The position numbers and the translations under genes were made by a program. Below are positions 31,148-40,977 of a DNA stretch of 64,000 bases, in pieces. Numbering within the stretch: the first letter of the stretch is position 1; each line of letters starts with the position of its first letter. The stretch is from Qipengyuania_B thermophila (GTDB taxonomy: Bacteria > Pseudomonadota > Alphaproteobacteria > Sphingomonadales > Sphingomonadaceae), in contig NZ_SDSI01000004.1 in assembly GCF_004153605.1 (NCBI RefSeq), forward strand, positions 42,876 through 106,875, in the 5' to 3' direction. The notes under the pieces are model-generated. The model made no database searches and was not told the origin of the DNA. It saw only the letters and a program-made list of their open reading frames with translations.

Positions 31148-31969
31148 TCACTCCCCGCGCGAGGAACGGGGGATGCCGGCGGCGCTCGCGGGGGCGGATG
31201 CCTGCCGGAAGACGGCCATCAGCACCGCCATCAGCAGCGACAGCCAGAGGGCGCCGAAGGCACCGCTGAGGGCGCTCGACACGAACGTCGCGATCTCCGC
31301 ATTGGCGATGAGCGCGCTCACGAGGTTGGTCGTCAGACGCAGGACCATCGACACCACGGCGATCCCGATGCTGATGAGGAACAGGAACAGCAGGATGCGC
31401 CAGCCGGCGCCCTTTGTCATCCGCCAGCTGTCGGCCAGGGCGCGAAAGGGATTGAACCGCTGCTCGCTCACCAGAAGCGGCGCCAGCGGCACGAGGCGCG
31501 CCAGCGCCACCATCAGCACCACCACCGCGGCCAGCCCGATCACCACGCCAAGCGCAGGAGAAATCGCCGCGCCGAGCGCCGCCGCCGTGCTGCCCAGGGC
31601 ACCGAAGGCCAGGCCGACGAACAGCTGCGCCACCATGAACGGCGCGAGCGCGAGCATGGCCACCTTGAGGGATTGGCCCACCGTCCGCTGCCGGTTCGCC
31701 AGCAGCGCCAGGATGCTGAGCATTCCCACCGCCTGGATCAGCTGCACGAGAAGCAGCCACCCGCCGTTGCGGTTGAAGTAGTCGGCGGTCGCCTGCATGG
31801 GATCGGTCGTGTTGGCGAGGTCCGGCCCGGTGAGCGTTTCCGGCACGAACACGCCGAGCGCGAACGCCGGCAGGAAGAAGAACAGACCGGCCAGCACCAG
31901 CACCAGTTCCTTGTTGTTCCTGAGCAGCCGGACGGCATCGTCCCAGGCACGGTTCATGTCGAAGGTCAC
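31148..31969 (-). CDS. polytopic membrane protein, glycerophosphodiester phosphodiesterase membrane-domain type
   Basis: A 273-residue inner-membrane protein with about six hydrophobic helices. Its pattern, MNRAWDDAVRLLRNNKELVL before a first helix, matches sphingomonad proteins annotated as the membrane domain of glycerophosphoryl diester phosphodiesterase. The catalytic domain is missing, so no enzyme activity is suggested. A GTG at 31969 with AAGGA upstream is preferred, giving VTFDMNRAWDD. An ATG at 31957 is the alternative. The frame reaching 32854 runs through lipB on the other strand and is spurious. The divergent gap to lipB is only 68 bp. Confidence 0.75.
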   Translation of the reverse strand: MTFDMNRAWDDAVRLLRNNKELVLVLAGLFFFLPAFALGVFVPETLTGPDLANTTDPMQATADYFNRNGGWLLLVQLIQAVGMLSILALLANRQRTVGQSLKVAMLALAPFMVAQLFVGLAFGALGSTAAALGAAISPALGVVIGLAAVVVLMVALARLVPLAPLLVSEQRFNPFRALADSWRMTKGAGWRILLFLFLISIGIAVVSMVLRLTTNLVSALIANAEIATFVSSALSGAFGALWLSLLMAVLMAVFRQASAPASAAGIPRSSRGE

Positions 31970-32037
31970 GGGCTTGATCCTTGCTAGGCTGCGGATTCCC
32001 GCTTGATAAGCGCAAGCTTCTGTCACACGCAATCGGC

Positions 32038-32721
32038 ATGTCGACCGCAATCCGCTCGCCTGTCGGTACGCTTCCTGCGTGGGAGGTGGCCAGCACTCCG
32101 GTGCCCTACCGCGACGCGCTCGTCCGGATGGAGGCGCGCAATGCCGGCATCGCCGCGGGTGAGGAGAGCGAACTCGTCTGGCTGCTGGAGCATCCGCCGG
32201 TCTACACCGCCGGCACCAGCGCCGCCGCGACCGAGCTGCTCGACCCGCGCTTCGAGGTGGTCGAGGCCGGGCGCGGGGGGCGCTACACCTACCACGGTCC
32301 GGGTCAGCGGGTGGGGTACGTCCTCCTCGACCTCGGACGGCGGGGACGGGACGTGCGCTGCTTCGTGCATGCGCTGGAGGGCTGGGTGATCGCCACCCTT
32401 GGCGATCTGGGTGTGCGGTGCTGGCGGATTGCGGGGAAGGTCGGCATCTGGACACGCGGCACGGACGGGCGCGACGCGAAGATCGGCGCGATCGGCGTGC
32501 GGGTGCGACGGTGGGTGACGATGCATGGATTTGCCGTGAACCTGTCGCCCGATCTCGATCACTTCGGCGGCATCGTGCCGTGCGGCATCGCGGACCACGG
32601 CGTGACGAGCCTCGCCGCGCTGGGCCTTGACGCAGCGGCGGACAGCTTCGATGCCGCCCTGCGCCGCCGCTTCGCCGACTTCCTGGCCGCGGCGGGAGGA
32701 CAACAGGGGTGCCTGCCATGA
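32038..32721 (+). CDS. lipB: octanoyl-[acyl-carrier-protein]:protein N-octanoyltransferase LipB
   Basis: A 227-residue cytoplasmic enzyme that moves octanoate from acyl carrier protein to the lipoyl domains of 2-oxoacid dehydrogenases, the first step of lipoate synthesis. The signature RGGRYTYHGPGQ is at about 79-90. The catalytic Lys148 lies in KIGAIGVRV and the acyl-carrying Cys182 in GGIVPCGI. The ATG at 32038 gives the normal length. Its TGA overlaps the start of the next gene as ATGA. The lipA partner is not in the window. Confidence 0.95.
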   Translation: MSTAIRSPVGTLPAWEVASTPVPYRDALVRMEARNAGIAAGEESELVWLLEHPPVYTAGTSAAATELLDPRFEVVEAGRGGRYTYHGPGQRVGYVLLDLGRRGRDVRCFVHALEGWVIATLGDLGVRCWRIAGKVGIWTRGTDGRDAKIGAIGVRVRRWVTMHGFAVNLSPDLDHFGGIVPCGIADHGVTSLAALGLDAAADSFDAALRRRFADFLAAAGGQQGCLP

Positions 32722-33107
32722 CGTTCCGGCTGAGACCGCTCTGGAGTGCGGCGGCGCTGCTTGTTCTGAGCGCCTGCGGCGAGGGCGCGCCGCCGCCCAT
32801 CGTCGACGACGGCAGCGAAACGGACGCGGAAGGCGAGGTGCTGCCGGGGACCATCAGCGACGAGATGATCCGCTACGACGATCTCGGGGCGGGCGAGGCG
32901 CCTGCCTTCCCGGTCGATGCCGCGCTCCCCGCCCCTGCCGTTCCGACGGACCCGGGCACGCAGCCGCCCCGTCCGGCCGCCGGCGCGGCGCCCTCGCCGG
33001 CCGCGACACCGACGCCGGCGAGACGCCCTCGTCCCACACCGGCGGCGACCTCGTCTCCCGCCGCTGTGGAGAACGACATGCCAGCCGCCGAACCGGGCGA
33101 GGACTAG
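32718..33107 (+). CDS. small Pro/Ala-rich lipoprotein
   Basis: A 129-residue protein whose N-terminus MTFRLRPLWSAAALLVLSAC is a lipoprotein signal with lipobox LSAC (Cys20). The remainder is rich in Pro, Ala and Thr and looks unstructured, so it is probably a flexible periplasmic tether or surface protein. No domain was recognised. The ATG overlaps the lipB stop (ATGA), so the two genes are co-translated, although a functional link is not known. It ends one base from the convergent ene-reductase gene. Confidence 0.78.
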   Translation: MTFRLRPLWSAAALLVLSACGEGAPPPIVDDGSETDAEGEVLPGTISDEMIRYDDLGAGEAPAFPVDAALPAPAVPTDPGTQPPRPAAGAAPSPAATPTPARRPRPTPAATSSPAAVENDMPAAEPGED

Positions 33108-33108
33108 C

Positions 33109-34218
33109 TCAGGCGGCCGGCTCCGGCTCGGCCTCAAGGGCCGGATAGTCGGTGTACCCTTCCGCGCCGGGGAAGTACCAGCTCTGGGGCACGTTGCGGT
33201 TTTCGGCCCATGGCGCCCCGCGCCGGATCCGCTCCGGCAGGTCCGGGTTCGAGATGAACGGGCGGCCGAACGCCACGGCGTCGCATCGGCCTGCGTCGAT
33301 GTCGGCGGCGGCGCGCGCCGCGTCATAGTCCGAGTTCAGCACCAGGCAGCCCTTGTAGAGGGAGCGGATGAGCGGCGACTGACGCGGGACGTCCGTGCGA
33401 CCGAAGGTTCCGTCCGGTCCCGGCTCGCGCAGTTCGAGAAAGGCGATCCCCAGGGCATCGATCACCCGCGCGGCTTCGCCGAAAGTCGCCGCGGGATTGC
33501 TGTCGTCGCATCCCTGTGTTTCGCCATTGGGCGACAGGCGCACCCCCACCCGGTCCGCTCCCCAGACTTCCACCAGCGCCTCGAGCACTTCGCGCAGGAA
33601 CCGCGTCCGGTTCGCGGGCGATCCGCCATAGCGGTCGGTGCGCTGGTTGGTGCCATCGCGCAGGAACTGGTCGACCAGATAGCCATTGGCGCCATGCAGC
33701 TGCACGCCGTCGAAGCCGGCCTCCTTGGCATTGGCTGCGGCGTGGCGGTAATCGGCGACGACGCGGGCGATCTCGTCTTCGGGGAGCGCCCGGGCCGGCT
33801 GATAGTCCTTGCGTCCGCCATGCGTGTGGGCATGGCCGGGCGCGCAGGTGGCGCTGGCCGACACCGGAGGCGCTCCGTCGAGGAAGTCGGGATGCACGAG
33901 CCGGCCCATGTGCCACAGCTGCATCACGATGAGCCCGCCTTCGGCGTGCACCGCGTCCGTGACCTGGCGCCAGCCGGAGACCTGCGCCTCGGACCAGATG
34001 CCGGGCGCGTTGGGCCAGCCTGACCCTTCCCGGCTGATGCCGGTCGCCTCGGAGATGATGAGCCCGGCCGACGCGCGCTGGCGATAGTACTCGACCATGA
34101 GCGGCGTGGGCACCTGCTCCGGATTGTCCGCGCGGCCGCGCGTCAGGGGTGCCATGAAGATGCGGTTGCGCGCCTCCAGCGCGCCGCAGCGCACGGGCGT
34201 GAACAGAATGTCGTGCAT
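33109..34218 (-). CDS. Old Yellow Enzyme family alkene reductase
   Basis: A 369-residue FMN-dependent ene-reductase like NemA/OYE, reducing activated double bonds such as enones and maleimides with NAD(P)H. The TIM barrel starts LFTPVRCGALEARNRIFMAPLTRGRA. FMN and substrate residues are seen in MQLWHMGR and in FDGVQLHGANGYLVDQFLRD, followed by NQRTDRYGG. The end VAFGRPFISNPDLPERI contacts the flavin phosphate. The ATG at 34218 is the right place for the family; the frame to 34287 overlaps the divergent promoter. A role in electrophile detoxification is usual for the family. Confidence 0.93.
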   Translation of the reverse strand: MHDILFTPVRCGALEARNRIFMAPLTRGRADNPEQVPTPLMVEYYRQRASAGLIISEATGISREGSGWPNAPGIWSEAQVSGWRQVTDAVHAEGGLIVMQLWHMGRLVHPDFLDGAPPVSASATCAPGHAHTHGGRKDYQPARALPEDEIARVVADYRHAAANAKEAGFDGVQLHGANGYLVDQFLRDGTNQRTDRYGGSPANRTRFLREVLEALVEVWGADRVGVRLSPNGETQGCDDSNPAATFGEAARVIDALGIAFLELREPGPDGTFGRTDVPRQSPLIRSLYKGCLVLNSDYDAARAAADIDAGRCDAVAFGRPFISNPDLPERIRRGAPWAENRNVPQSWYFPGAEGYTDYPALEAEPEPAA

Positions 34219-34271
34219 GGACCGAACTCTCCCGCTTGCCGGTTGGCGTGTGGTGCGACAGCTAGGGGTGG

Positions 34272-35180
34272 ATGAGCGTCCCCGCAACCGTATCAGCTAC
34301 GCCGGCGCGCACCGCCGCGCTCCCCATGCTGGCCCTGCTGGCCGGGAACGCGGCGCTGGCGCTCGGCCCCTGGTTCGTCCGGCTCGCGGACAGCGGTCCG
34401 GTGGCGGCGGGATTCTGGCGTCTCGTGCTGGTGCTGCCGGTCGTCGCGCTGCTCGCCTGGCGCGAGGGGCGCAAGCGGCCGGTTGCCGCGACGCGGCTGC
34501 GCTGGCTCGTTGCGGCCGCGGGCGCTTTCTTCGCGCTCGATCTTGCCGCGTGGCACATTGGCATCGAGCTGACCCGGCTCGGCAATGCGGCGCTGTTCGG
34601 CAATGCCGGGAGTCTTGTCCTGATGCTCTGGGGACTGGTGGCGCTGCGCCGGCCCCCGCGCCGGCTCGAATGGCTCGCCTTGGGCGCGGCGGTCGGCTGC
34701 GGCGCCATCCTCATGGGCCGCAGCCTCGAGGTGTCGGTGAGCACGCTGGCCGGCGACCTGTTCTGCCTGTTCGCGGGCCTGTGCTATGTCGGCTACCTCC
34801 TGCCCGCGCAGCGGGCGCGGGCGGAGCTGGGACCGTGGTCGGTGCTCGCGCTGGCCTCGCTCGCCGGAGCGCCGCTCCTGCTCGCCGCCGCCCTGGCGCT
34901 GGGAGAGCCCGTGGTGCCGGCGACGGCGGGTGGCTGGCTGACCGTGGCGGGCCTGTCGCTCGGCAGCCAGCTGATCGGTCAGGGACTGCTCGTCTATGCG
35001 CTTGCCCATTTTTCGCCGCTGGTGATCGGCATGGCACTGCTGACCCAGCCGGCCATCGCCGCCGGCGTCGGCTGGGCGGCCTTCGGCGAGGTTCTCGGAG
35101 CGGGCGATGTCATCGGCATGGTGCTGGTGAGCGCGGCGCTGGTGCTGGTCAGCGCCGCGCGGCAGCAGCAAACCGGCTGA
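34272..35180 (+). CDS. EamA/DMT family transporter
   Basis: A 302-residue inner-membrane protein with ten helices made of two EamA repeats (GNAALALGPWFVRLADSGP starts the first, and FCLFAGLCYVGYLLPAQRAR the second). Members export amino acids, nucleobases or other metabolites; the substrate cannot be told. It is divergent from the ene-reductase with a 53-bp gap. The rhodopsin gene follows 78 bp later on the same strand and has no obvious promoter of its own, so the two may share a transcript. Confidence 0.87.
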   Translation: MSVPATVSATPARTAALPMLALLAGNAALALGPWFVRLADSGPVAAGFWRLVLVLPVVALLAWREGRKRPVAATRLRWLVAAAGAFFALDLAAWHIGIELTRLGNAALFGNAGSLVLMLWGLVALRRPPRRLEWLALGAAVGCGAILMGRSLEVSVSTLAGDLFCLFAGLCYVGYLLPAQRARAELGPWSVLALASLAGAPLLLAAALALGEPVVPATAGGWLTVAGLSLGSQLIGQGLLVYALAHFSPLVIGMALLTQPAIAAGVGWAAFGEVLGAGDVIGMVLVSAALVLVSAARQQQTG

Positions 35181-35200
35181 GGGTCGGGAACCCCCTCGCC

Positions 35201-35219
35201 GCCTTCCTGTTCGGAAGGC
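35201..35219. other. 7-bp hairpin between the EamA transporter and rhodopsin genes
   Basis: GCCTTCC (35201-35207) and GGAAGGC (35213-35219) flank a TGTTC loop, 21 bases after the EamA stop and 40 bases before the rhodopsin start. With no U run it is more likely a partial terminator or processing site than a full terminator. It could set the ratio of transporter to rhodopsin message. Confidence 0.35.
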
Positions 35220-35258
35220 AGGAAGCGCTCCGGCGGCAGCGGCGAGGAAGGTGCCACG

Positions 35259-36122
35259 ATGATCACCAGACCGGCGCCCGGCGCGCCGACCAGCATCGAG
35301 AACTACGTCGCGCTGACGGCGACCCAATACGAACTGGGTTCGCTGATCCTCATGGTGAGCTACGGCGCCCAGTTCGCCTTCATCCTGTTCTTTCTCGCCT
35401 CCGCGACGCAGCTTGCACCCCGCTACCGCATCGTGCCCGTCCTGTCGGCCGTGGTCATGCTGTCGTCGGGGCTGAGCCTGCTGCGCGAGGCGACGTTGTG
35501 GCAGGACTCCTACAGCTACGCGGAAGGCCTTTACCGGCCGATGAGCGAGGGCAACACCTTTTCCAACGTCTTCCGCTACGGCAACTGGTTCATCACCACG
35601 CCGATCTTGCTGGTGCAGCTCGGCCTTGCCATGGCGCTCGACCGCGCCCAGCGGCACCGGCGCAGCACACGCATGATCGCGGCGACGACGCTGATGATCG
35701 CCACGGGCATGGCGGGCCAGTTCGGCGAAAGCGACGACTGGGGCCGGCTGAACCTGTGGGGGCTGGTCTCCACGGTGTTCTTCGTCTGGCTGCTGGTCGA
35801 GGTGCGCGGGGTCCTCAAGATCGGCATCACCGGCAGCCCCGCGCCGCTCAGGGCGTGGCCGGGCAACCTGTTCTGGTTCTTCCTCGCAACCTGGGGTCTG
35901 TATCCGATCGCCTATGCCCTGCCGCAGCTGGGCGCCACCGGCGATCTGGTCGTCTGGCGCCAGTTCACCTTCAGCGTCGCCGACCTCACCACCAAGCTGC
36001 TGTACGGCATCATCCTGTCGCGCTTCCTGCTGCGGCGCAGCGCACTGGAAGGGCATGGTCCGGCGGTGGAGGCGCTCGGCGACGGACCGGCCATGGCTGC
36101 GCCGCCGACCGACTTCCGCTAA
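35259..36122 (+). CDS. microbial rhodopsin of the NTQ class, probable light-driven chloride pump
   Basis: A 287-residue seven-helix retinal protein. The Schiff-base lysine is Lys246 in FSVADLTTKLLYG, with counter-ion Asp242. Helix C reads FRYGNWFITTPILLVQL. Asn109, Thr113 and Gln120 stand at bacteriorhodopsin positions 85, 89 and 96, after Arg106. NTQ at these places defines inward chloride pumps; sodium pumps have NDQ and proton pumps have Asp at the first. Other matches to the KR2 clade are LSAVVM, GMAGQFGE, WGLYPIAYALP and WRQFTFSVAD. Leu117 at the tuning site suggests green absorption. The ATG has AGGAAGG upstream. Its stop overlaps the convergent nadA stop. No retinal-forming dioxygenase gene is in the window. 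Ion selectivity is inferred. Confidence 0.9.
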   Translation: MITRPAPGAPTSIENYVALTATQYELGSLILMVSYGAQFAFILFFLASATQLAPRYRIVPVLSAVVMLSSGLSLLREATLWQDSYSYAEGLYRPMSEGNTFSNVFRYGNWFITTPILLVQLGLAMALDRAQRHRRSTRMIAATTLMIATGMAGQFGESDDWGRLNLWGLVSTVFFVWLLVEVRGVLKIGITGSPAPLRAWPGNLFWFFLATWGLYPIAYALPQLGATGDLVVWRQFTFSVADLTTKLLYGIILSRFLLRRSALEGHGPAVEALGDGPAMAAPPTDFR

Positions 36123-37114
36123 TCGGCGGCGACCGGGCCGAGGTCGCCGCGGCCGATGGTGCCGCTCGCCATCTCCAGCATCCGGTCGAGCGGCCGCTTG
36201 GCGGCGAGCCGCAGCCGCTCCTCGATTTCGATGCGCGGCTGCAGGTCGCGCAGCGCCGTGTAGAGCTTCTCCAGCGTGTTGAGCGCCATGTAGGGGCAGA
36301 TGTTGCAGTTGCAGTTGCCGTCGGCGCCGGGTGCGCCGATGAACCGCTTCTCGGGGAGGGCCCGCTCCATCTGGTGCATGATGTGCGGCTCGGTGGCGAC
36401 GATCAGCGTGTCGCCGGAAAACGTCTTGGCGAACTGTAGGATGCCGCTGGTCGAGCCGACGTAATCGGCGTGGTCGATGATCGCCGGCGGACATTCGGGA
36501 TGCGCGGCGACAGGTGCGCCGGGGTGCATTGCCTTCAGCTTGAGCAGCTCCGTCTCGCTGAAGGCTTCGTGGACGATGCACACCCCCGGCCACAGCAGCA
36601 TGTCGCGCCCGAACTTGCGCGACAGATAGCCGCCGAGATGCCGGTCGGGGCCGAAGATGATGGGCTGGTCCTCGGGAATCTGGCTGATGATCGTCTCGGC
36701 CGAAGAGGAGGTGACGATGATGTCGGACAGCGCCTTCACCTCCGTCGAACAGTTGATGTAGGTCAGGGCGATGTGATCGGGATGAGCGTCGCGGAAGGCG
36801 CGGAACTTGTCCGGCGGGCACGAATCCTCAAGGCTGCAGCCGGCATCGAGATCGGGCAGGACGACGATCTTGTCGGGTGACAGGATCTTGGCGGTGTCGG
36901 CCATGAACTTTACCCCGCAGAACGCGATCACCTGCGCGTCCGTGTCGGCCGCCTTGCGCGACAGCTCGAGACTGTCTCCGACGAAGTCGGCAAGATCCTG
37001 GATTTCGGGCTTCTGATAGTAGTGCGCGAGGATGATCGCATGGCGCTCCTTGCGCAGGCGGTCGATTTCCGCACGCAGGTCGGTCCCGATCGGCATGGGT
37101 GTGGGAGCGGTCAT
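36119..37114 (-). CDS. nadA: quinolinate synthase NadA
   Basis: A 331-residue [4Fe-4S] enzyme that condenses iminoaspartate with dihydroxyacetone phosphate to quinolinate in NAD synthesis. Cluster cysteines are expected at Cys93 (DLDAGCSLEDSC), Cys179 (GVCIVHEAFS) and one in the GNCNCNICPYM group (268-273). AHYYQKPEIQDLADFVGDSL is the family's N-terminal signature. The ATG at 37114 gives the usual length; the longer frame to 37345 crosses the DUF4230 gene's end and is not protein-like. nadB and nadC are not adjacent. It overlaps the rhodopsin end by 4 bases. Confidence 0.95.
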   Translation of the reverse strand: MTAPTPMPIGTDLRAEIDRLRKERHAIILAHYYQKPEIQDLADFVGDSLELSRKAADTDAQVIAFCGVKFMADTAKILSPDKIVVLPDLDAGCSLEDSCPPDKFRAFRDAHPDHIALTYINCSTEVKALSDIIVTSSSAETIISQIPEDQPIIFGPDRHLGGYLSRKFGRDMLLWPGVCIVHEAFSETELLKLKAMHPGAPVAAHPECPPAIIDHADYVGSTSGILQFAKTFSGDTLIVATEPHIMHQMERALPEKRFIGAPGADGNCNCNICPYMALNTLEKLYTALRDLQPRIEIEERLRLAAKRPLDRMLEMASGTIGRGDLGPVAAD

Positions 37115-37199
37115 GCAAGTGTCCCGTTCGTTGCGGTCTTGCCGGTCATATAGGCGATGCGTGGCGCGAAGCGAGAGCCGTCGCGCACCACCCGCCTGC

Positions 37200-37889
37200 T
37201 TAGCCGGGCGCCGGATCGCCGGCGAAGCGGACCTCGACCGTTGCGTCGGTGTAGCCGGCGACCTGCAGCGGGATCGCAAGGTTCTGCCGCACCGCCTGCG
37301 CCGCCGCTTGCCGGGCGAGGCCGAGCACCTCGGGATTGCGGGCAAACTCGCTCGCCTTGCGCTCCGCCTGGACCGAGTTGTTGCGGGCCAGTGCCACCGC
37401 CGCCTCGCGGGTCACGAAGGCGCCCTCGGTGAACACGCGCGCCGCGCTTTCATCGATGTTGGGGCGCGTGGTCTGCAAGGGTGGCAGCGTCACGGTGAGC
37501 CGCTGCGCAGCCGGATCCCAGGTGAAATCGTCCCGGCCCATTCCCGACAGGTCGAGCCGGTATTCCACCGTCGCAGGGACGATTGTCGCCTGCCGCGACT
37601 GCAGCACCGGGACGCCCAGCACGCGCTGCGTGTTCTCGCTTTCGGCCACCACCTCGAACCGGGACGAGAGCACCGTCAGCGCGTTCTGCCGCTCGAAGGC
37701 GAGCATGGCGCTGCCGACCGGATCGCCCTCCTGCTGGTGGAAGAACGCCCGCCAGGTCAGCCAGGCGACCGCCGCCAGCAGCACGATCACCAGCAGCCAC
37801 GGCGCCGCCTGCACGCGCGCCAGCGGGCGCTCGGCACGCGGGGCGGTGTGCGGCGCGCCGGTGGCGGCGCGGTTCAGCGGAGATGCCAC
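37200..37889 (-). CDS. DUF4230-type membrane-anchored protein
   Basis: A 229-residue protein with a short Pro/Arg-rich cytoplasmic start, one membrane helix (APWLLVIVLLAAVAWLTWRAF) and a periplasmic domain matching the DUF4230 pattern. The pattern is seen in FERQNALTVLSSRFEVVAES, followed by PATVEYRLDLSGMGRDDFTWD. Function is unknown for the family. The start is taken as the GTG at 37889, which overlaps the end of the upstream hydrolase gene by 16 bases, so the two are probably co-translated. The frame extending to 38723 is the hydrolase gene read in the wrong frame. Confidence 0.8.
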   Translation of the reverse strand: MASPLNRAATGAPHTAPRAERPLARVQAAPWLLVIVLLAAVAWLTWRAFFHQQEGDPVGSAMLAFERQNALTVLSSRFEVVAESENTQRVLGVPVLQSRQATIVPATVEYRLDLSGMGRDDFTWDPAAQRLTVTLPPLQTTRPNIDESAARVFTEGAFVTREAAVALARNNSVQAERKASEFARNPEVLGLARQAAAQAVRQNLAIPLQVAGYTDATVEVRFAGDPAPG

Positions 37890-38776
37890 GACAATCCGTC
37901 CCGTGCCGCCACGCCGCGGCGCTCCAGGTCGATGAGATGCGCCATCACCGACATTTCGGCGGCAGGTTTCAGCCGCTCGTCCAGTCCCTTGTACATCGGT
38001 TGAACAAGCGCCGCGGCGCTGCGCGGTTCCTGGGCGAGCAGCCGGACGATCTGCCGTTCGCGCTGGCGCCGGTGTCCGATCATGCCGCGCACGAGCTGCT
38101 GGGGCTTGTGCACGGCTTCGCCATGGGCGGGATAATAGACCCGCTCCTCGCGGCCGACGAGGCGTTCGAGGCTGTTCACGTAATCCCCCATGTCTCCGTC
38201 CGGAGGAGCGACGACGCTGGTGGACCAGCCCATCACGTGATCGCCGGTGAACAGCGCCTCGGCCTCGCGCAGCGCGAAGCACAGGTGGTTGGAGGTGTGG
38301 CCGGGGGTTGCCAGCGCTGTCAGTGTCCATCCGTCGCCCGCGACCGAATCGCCTTCGGCCATGACCGCATCGGGGGCGTAGGTGGCGTCGAACGGAGCGT
38401 CCGCCCGTTCCGCGTCGCCGGCAGGCGCCAGCGGCGCGCAGCCCATCACCGGTGCCCCCGTTGCTGCGGCGAGCGGCAGGGCGGCAGGGGAATGGTCGCG
38501 ATGCGTGTGGGTGACGAGGATCGCGCTCAGCGTCGCCTCGCCGATCGCCTTCAGCAGCGCCTCGACATGGGCGGGATCCGCCGGACCGGGGTCGATCACC
38601 GCCACCTGCCGCCCGTCGCCGACGACGAAGCTCTGCGTGCCGGTATAGGTGTATGGCGAGGCGTTGGCGGCGAGGACCTGACGCACGAGCGGGCCGCAGC
38701 GCACGGCCGTTCCGGTCGGCCACGGTTCAAGGGGCAGCAGCACCATGGCTTGCATATGGATGCGGCTTTGTTCCAT
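37874..38776 (-). CDS. MBL-fold metallo-hydrolase (LACTB2-like)
   Basis: A 300-residue metallo-beta-lactamase-fold protein. The zinc motif is HTHRDH (90-95), with later ligands in TPGHTSNHLCF and TGDHVMGW, then a C-terminal winged-helix-like tail ending WHLR. The layout is that of the LACTB2/ribonuclease-Z-like and glyoxalase-type hydrolases common in Sphingomonadales. The ATG at 38776 is chosen; an ATG at 38755 is the alternative, and neither has a strong ribosome site. It is divergent from glycerol kinase with a gap of 48 bp. The substrate is not known. Confidence 0.87.
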   Translation of the reverse strand: MEQSRIHMQAMVLLPLEPWPTGTAVRCGPLVRQVLAANASPYTYTGTQSFVVGDGRQVAVIDPGPADPAHVEALLKAIGEATLSAILVTHTHRDHSPAALPLAAATGAPVMGCAPLAPAGDAERADAPFDATYAPDAVMAEGDSVAGDGWTLTALATPGHTSNHLCFALREAEALFTGDHVMGWSTSVVAPPDGDMGDYVNSLERLVGREERVYYPAHGEAVHKPQQLVRGMIGHRRQRERQIVRLLAQEPRSAAALVQPMYKGLDERLKPAAEMSVMAHLIDLERRGVAARDGLSWHLR

Positions 38777-38824
38777 GTCACGCCCCGGTGCGGCAGGCGC
38801 GTGGCGCCGGAGGGGAGAGCTGCG

Positions 38825-40340
<1,516 letters not shown>

Positions 40341-40348
<8 letters not shown>

Positions 40349-40817
40349 AGGCCGACATCAGCTTCTGCTGAAGGTGATGCACCGGTGCGGGCGGCGCCTT
40401 CGCGTTCAGGGTCTCGCGCTGCATGCGGTCGAGCCGCGCGAGGCGGGCGTGCAGATGCTGCGAGGCGCTGATGAGCGCCCGCGCCGCGTCGTCCAGATGG
40501 GCAATCTGCTGCGGATCGGCATCCCGGTCCGGCGGCAGTGCCCCGTGCAGATGAAGCTGGCGCTCGGTGATCTCTCCGGCGAGAAAGGCGCGCTGGTTCA
40601 GCAGCCAGGCAAGGATGTGCATGACGCGCGTGGTCGTGCGCAGCCCTTCGATGGACAGCGCCACGGCCGGCGGGTCCGGCGCCTCGGCAAGGCGGTGGAT
40701 GCTGGCGTTGTCGAACACGTGACGCGCCTCGTCGGCGAGCACCAGCGCCTCCGTGTAGAGACCCTCGACAATGTGCGCGGTGAGCGGGGGCGTGTCGTGC
40801 TCGGATGATGCAGGCAT
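40341..40817 (-). CDS. DUF1465 family protein
   Basis: A 158-residue soluble, mostly helical protein. The DUF1465 pattern is clear: VEGLYTEALVLADEARHVFD, then VALSIEGLRTTTRVMHILAWLLNQRAFLAGEIT. The family is almost confined to alphaproteobacteria and has no settled function. The ATG at 40817 is preferred over the upstream GTG/ATG-like starts because family similarity begins shortly after it. It overlaps glpK tail to tail. A TTAACC motif lies at 40871-40876, about 55 bp upstream of the start. Confidence 0.85.
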
Positions 40818-40977
40818 GGCGCCGTCTATCGGCCCAAGCCCGTCGCCATCCAACCTTTATTTGCGCTTCGTTAACCAGCTTCGGTGCGGGTGTCCGGCTG
40901 CGGCACAGAAGTTGTGCCGGCCAGCCCGCCGCAGCGCCTCGCTGTCCCGCCCGGGCACAGGAGGGCGCGTGTCCGGG

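Noticed and set aside
28001..31987. Plus-strand open frame of more than 1,300 codons
   Set aside because: It is antisense to the TonB receptor and MFS genes and out of frame with the methyltransferase. Its text is rich in His, Gln, Arg and Gly with no domain, as expected of a shadow frame.
35259..36122. Rhodopsin as a proton pump or sodium pump
   Set aside because: The proton acceptor and donor positions are Asn109 and Gln120, not acidic residues, which excludes a standard proton pump. Thr113 replaces the Asp that sodium pumps need.
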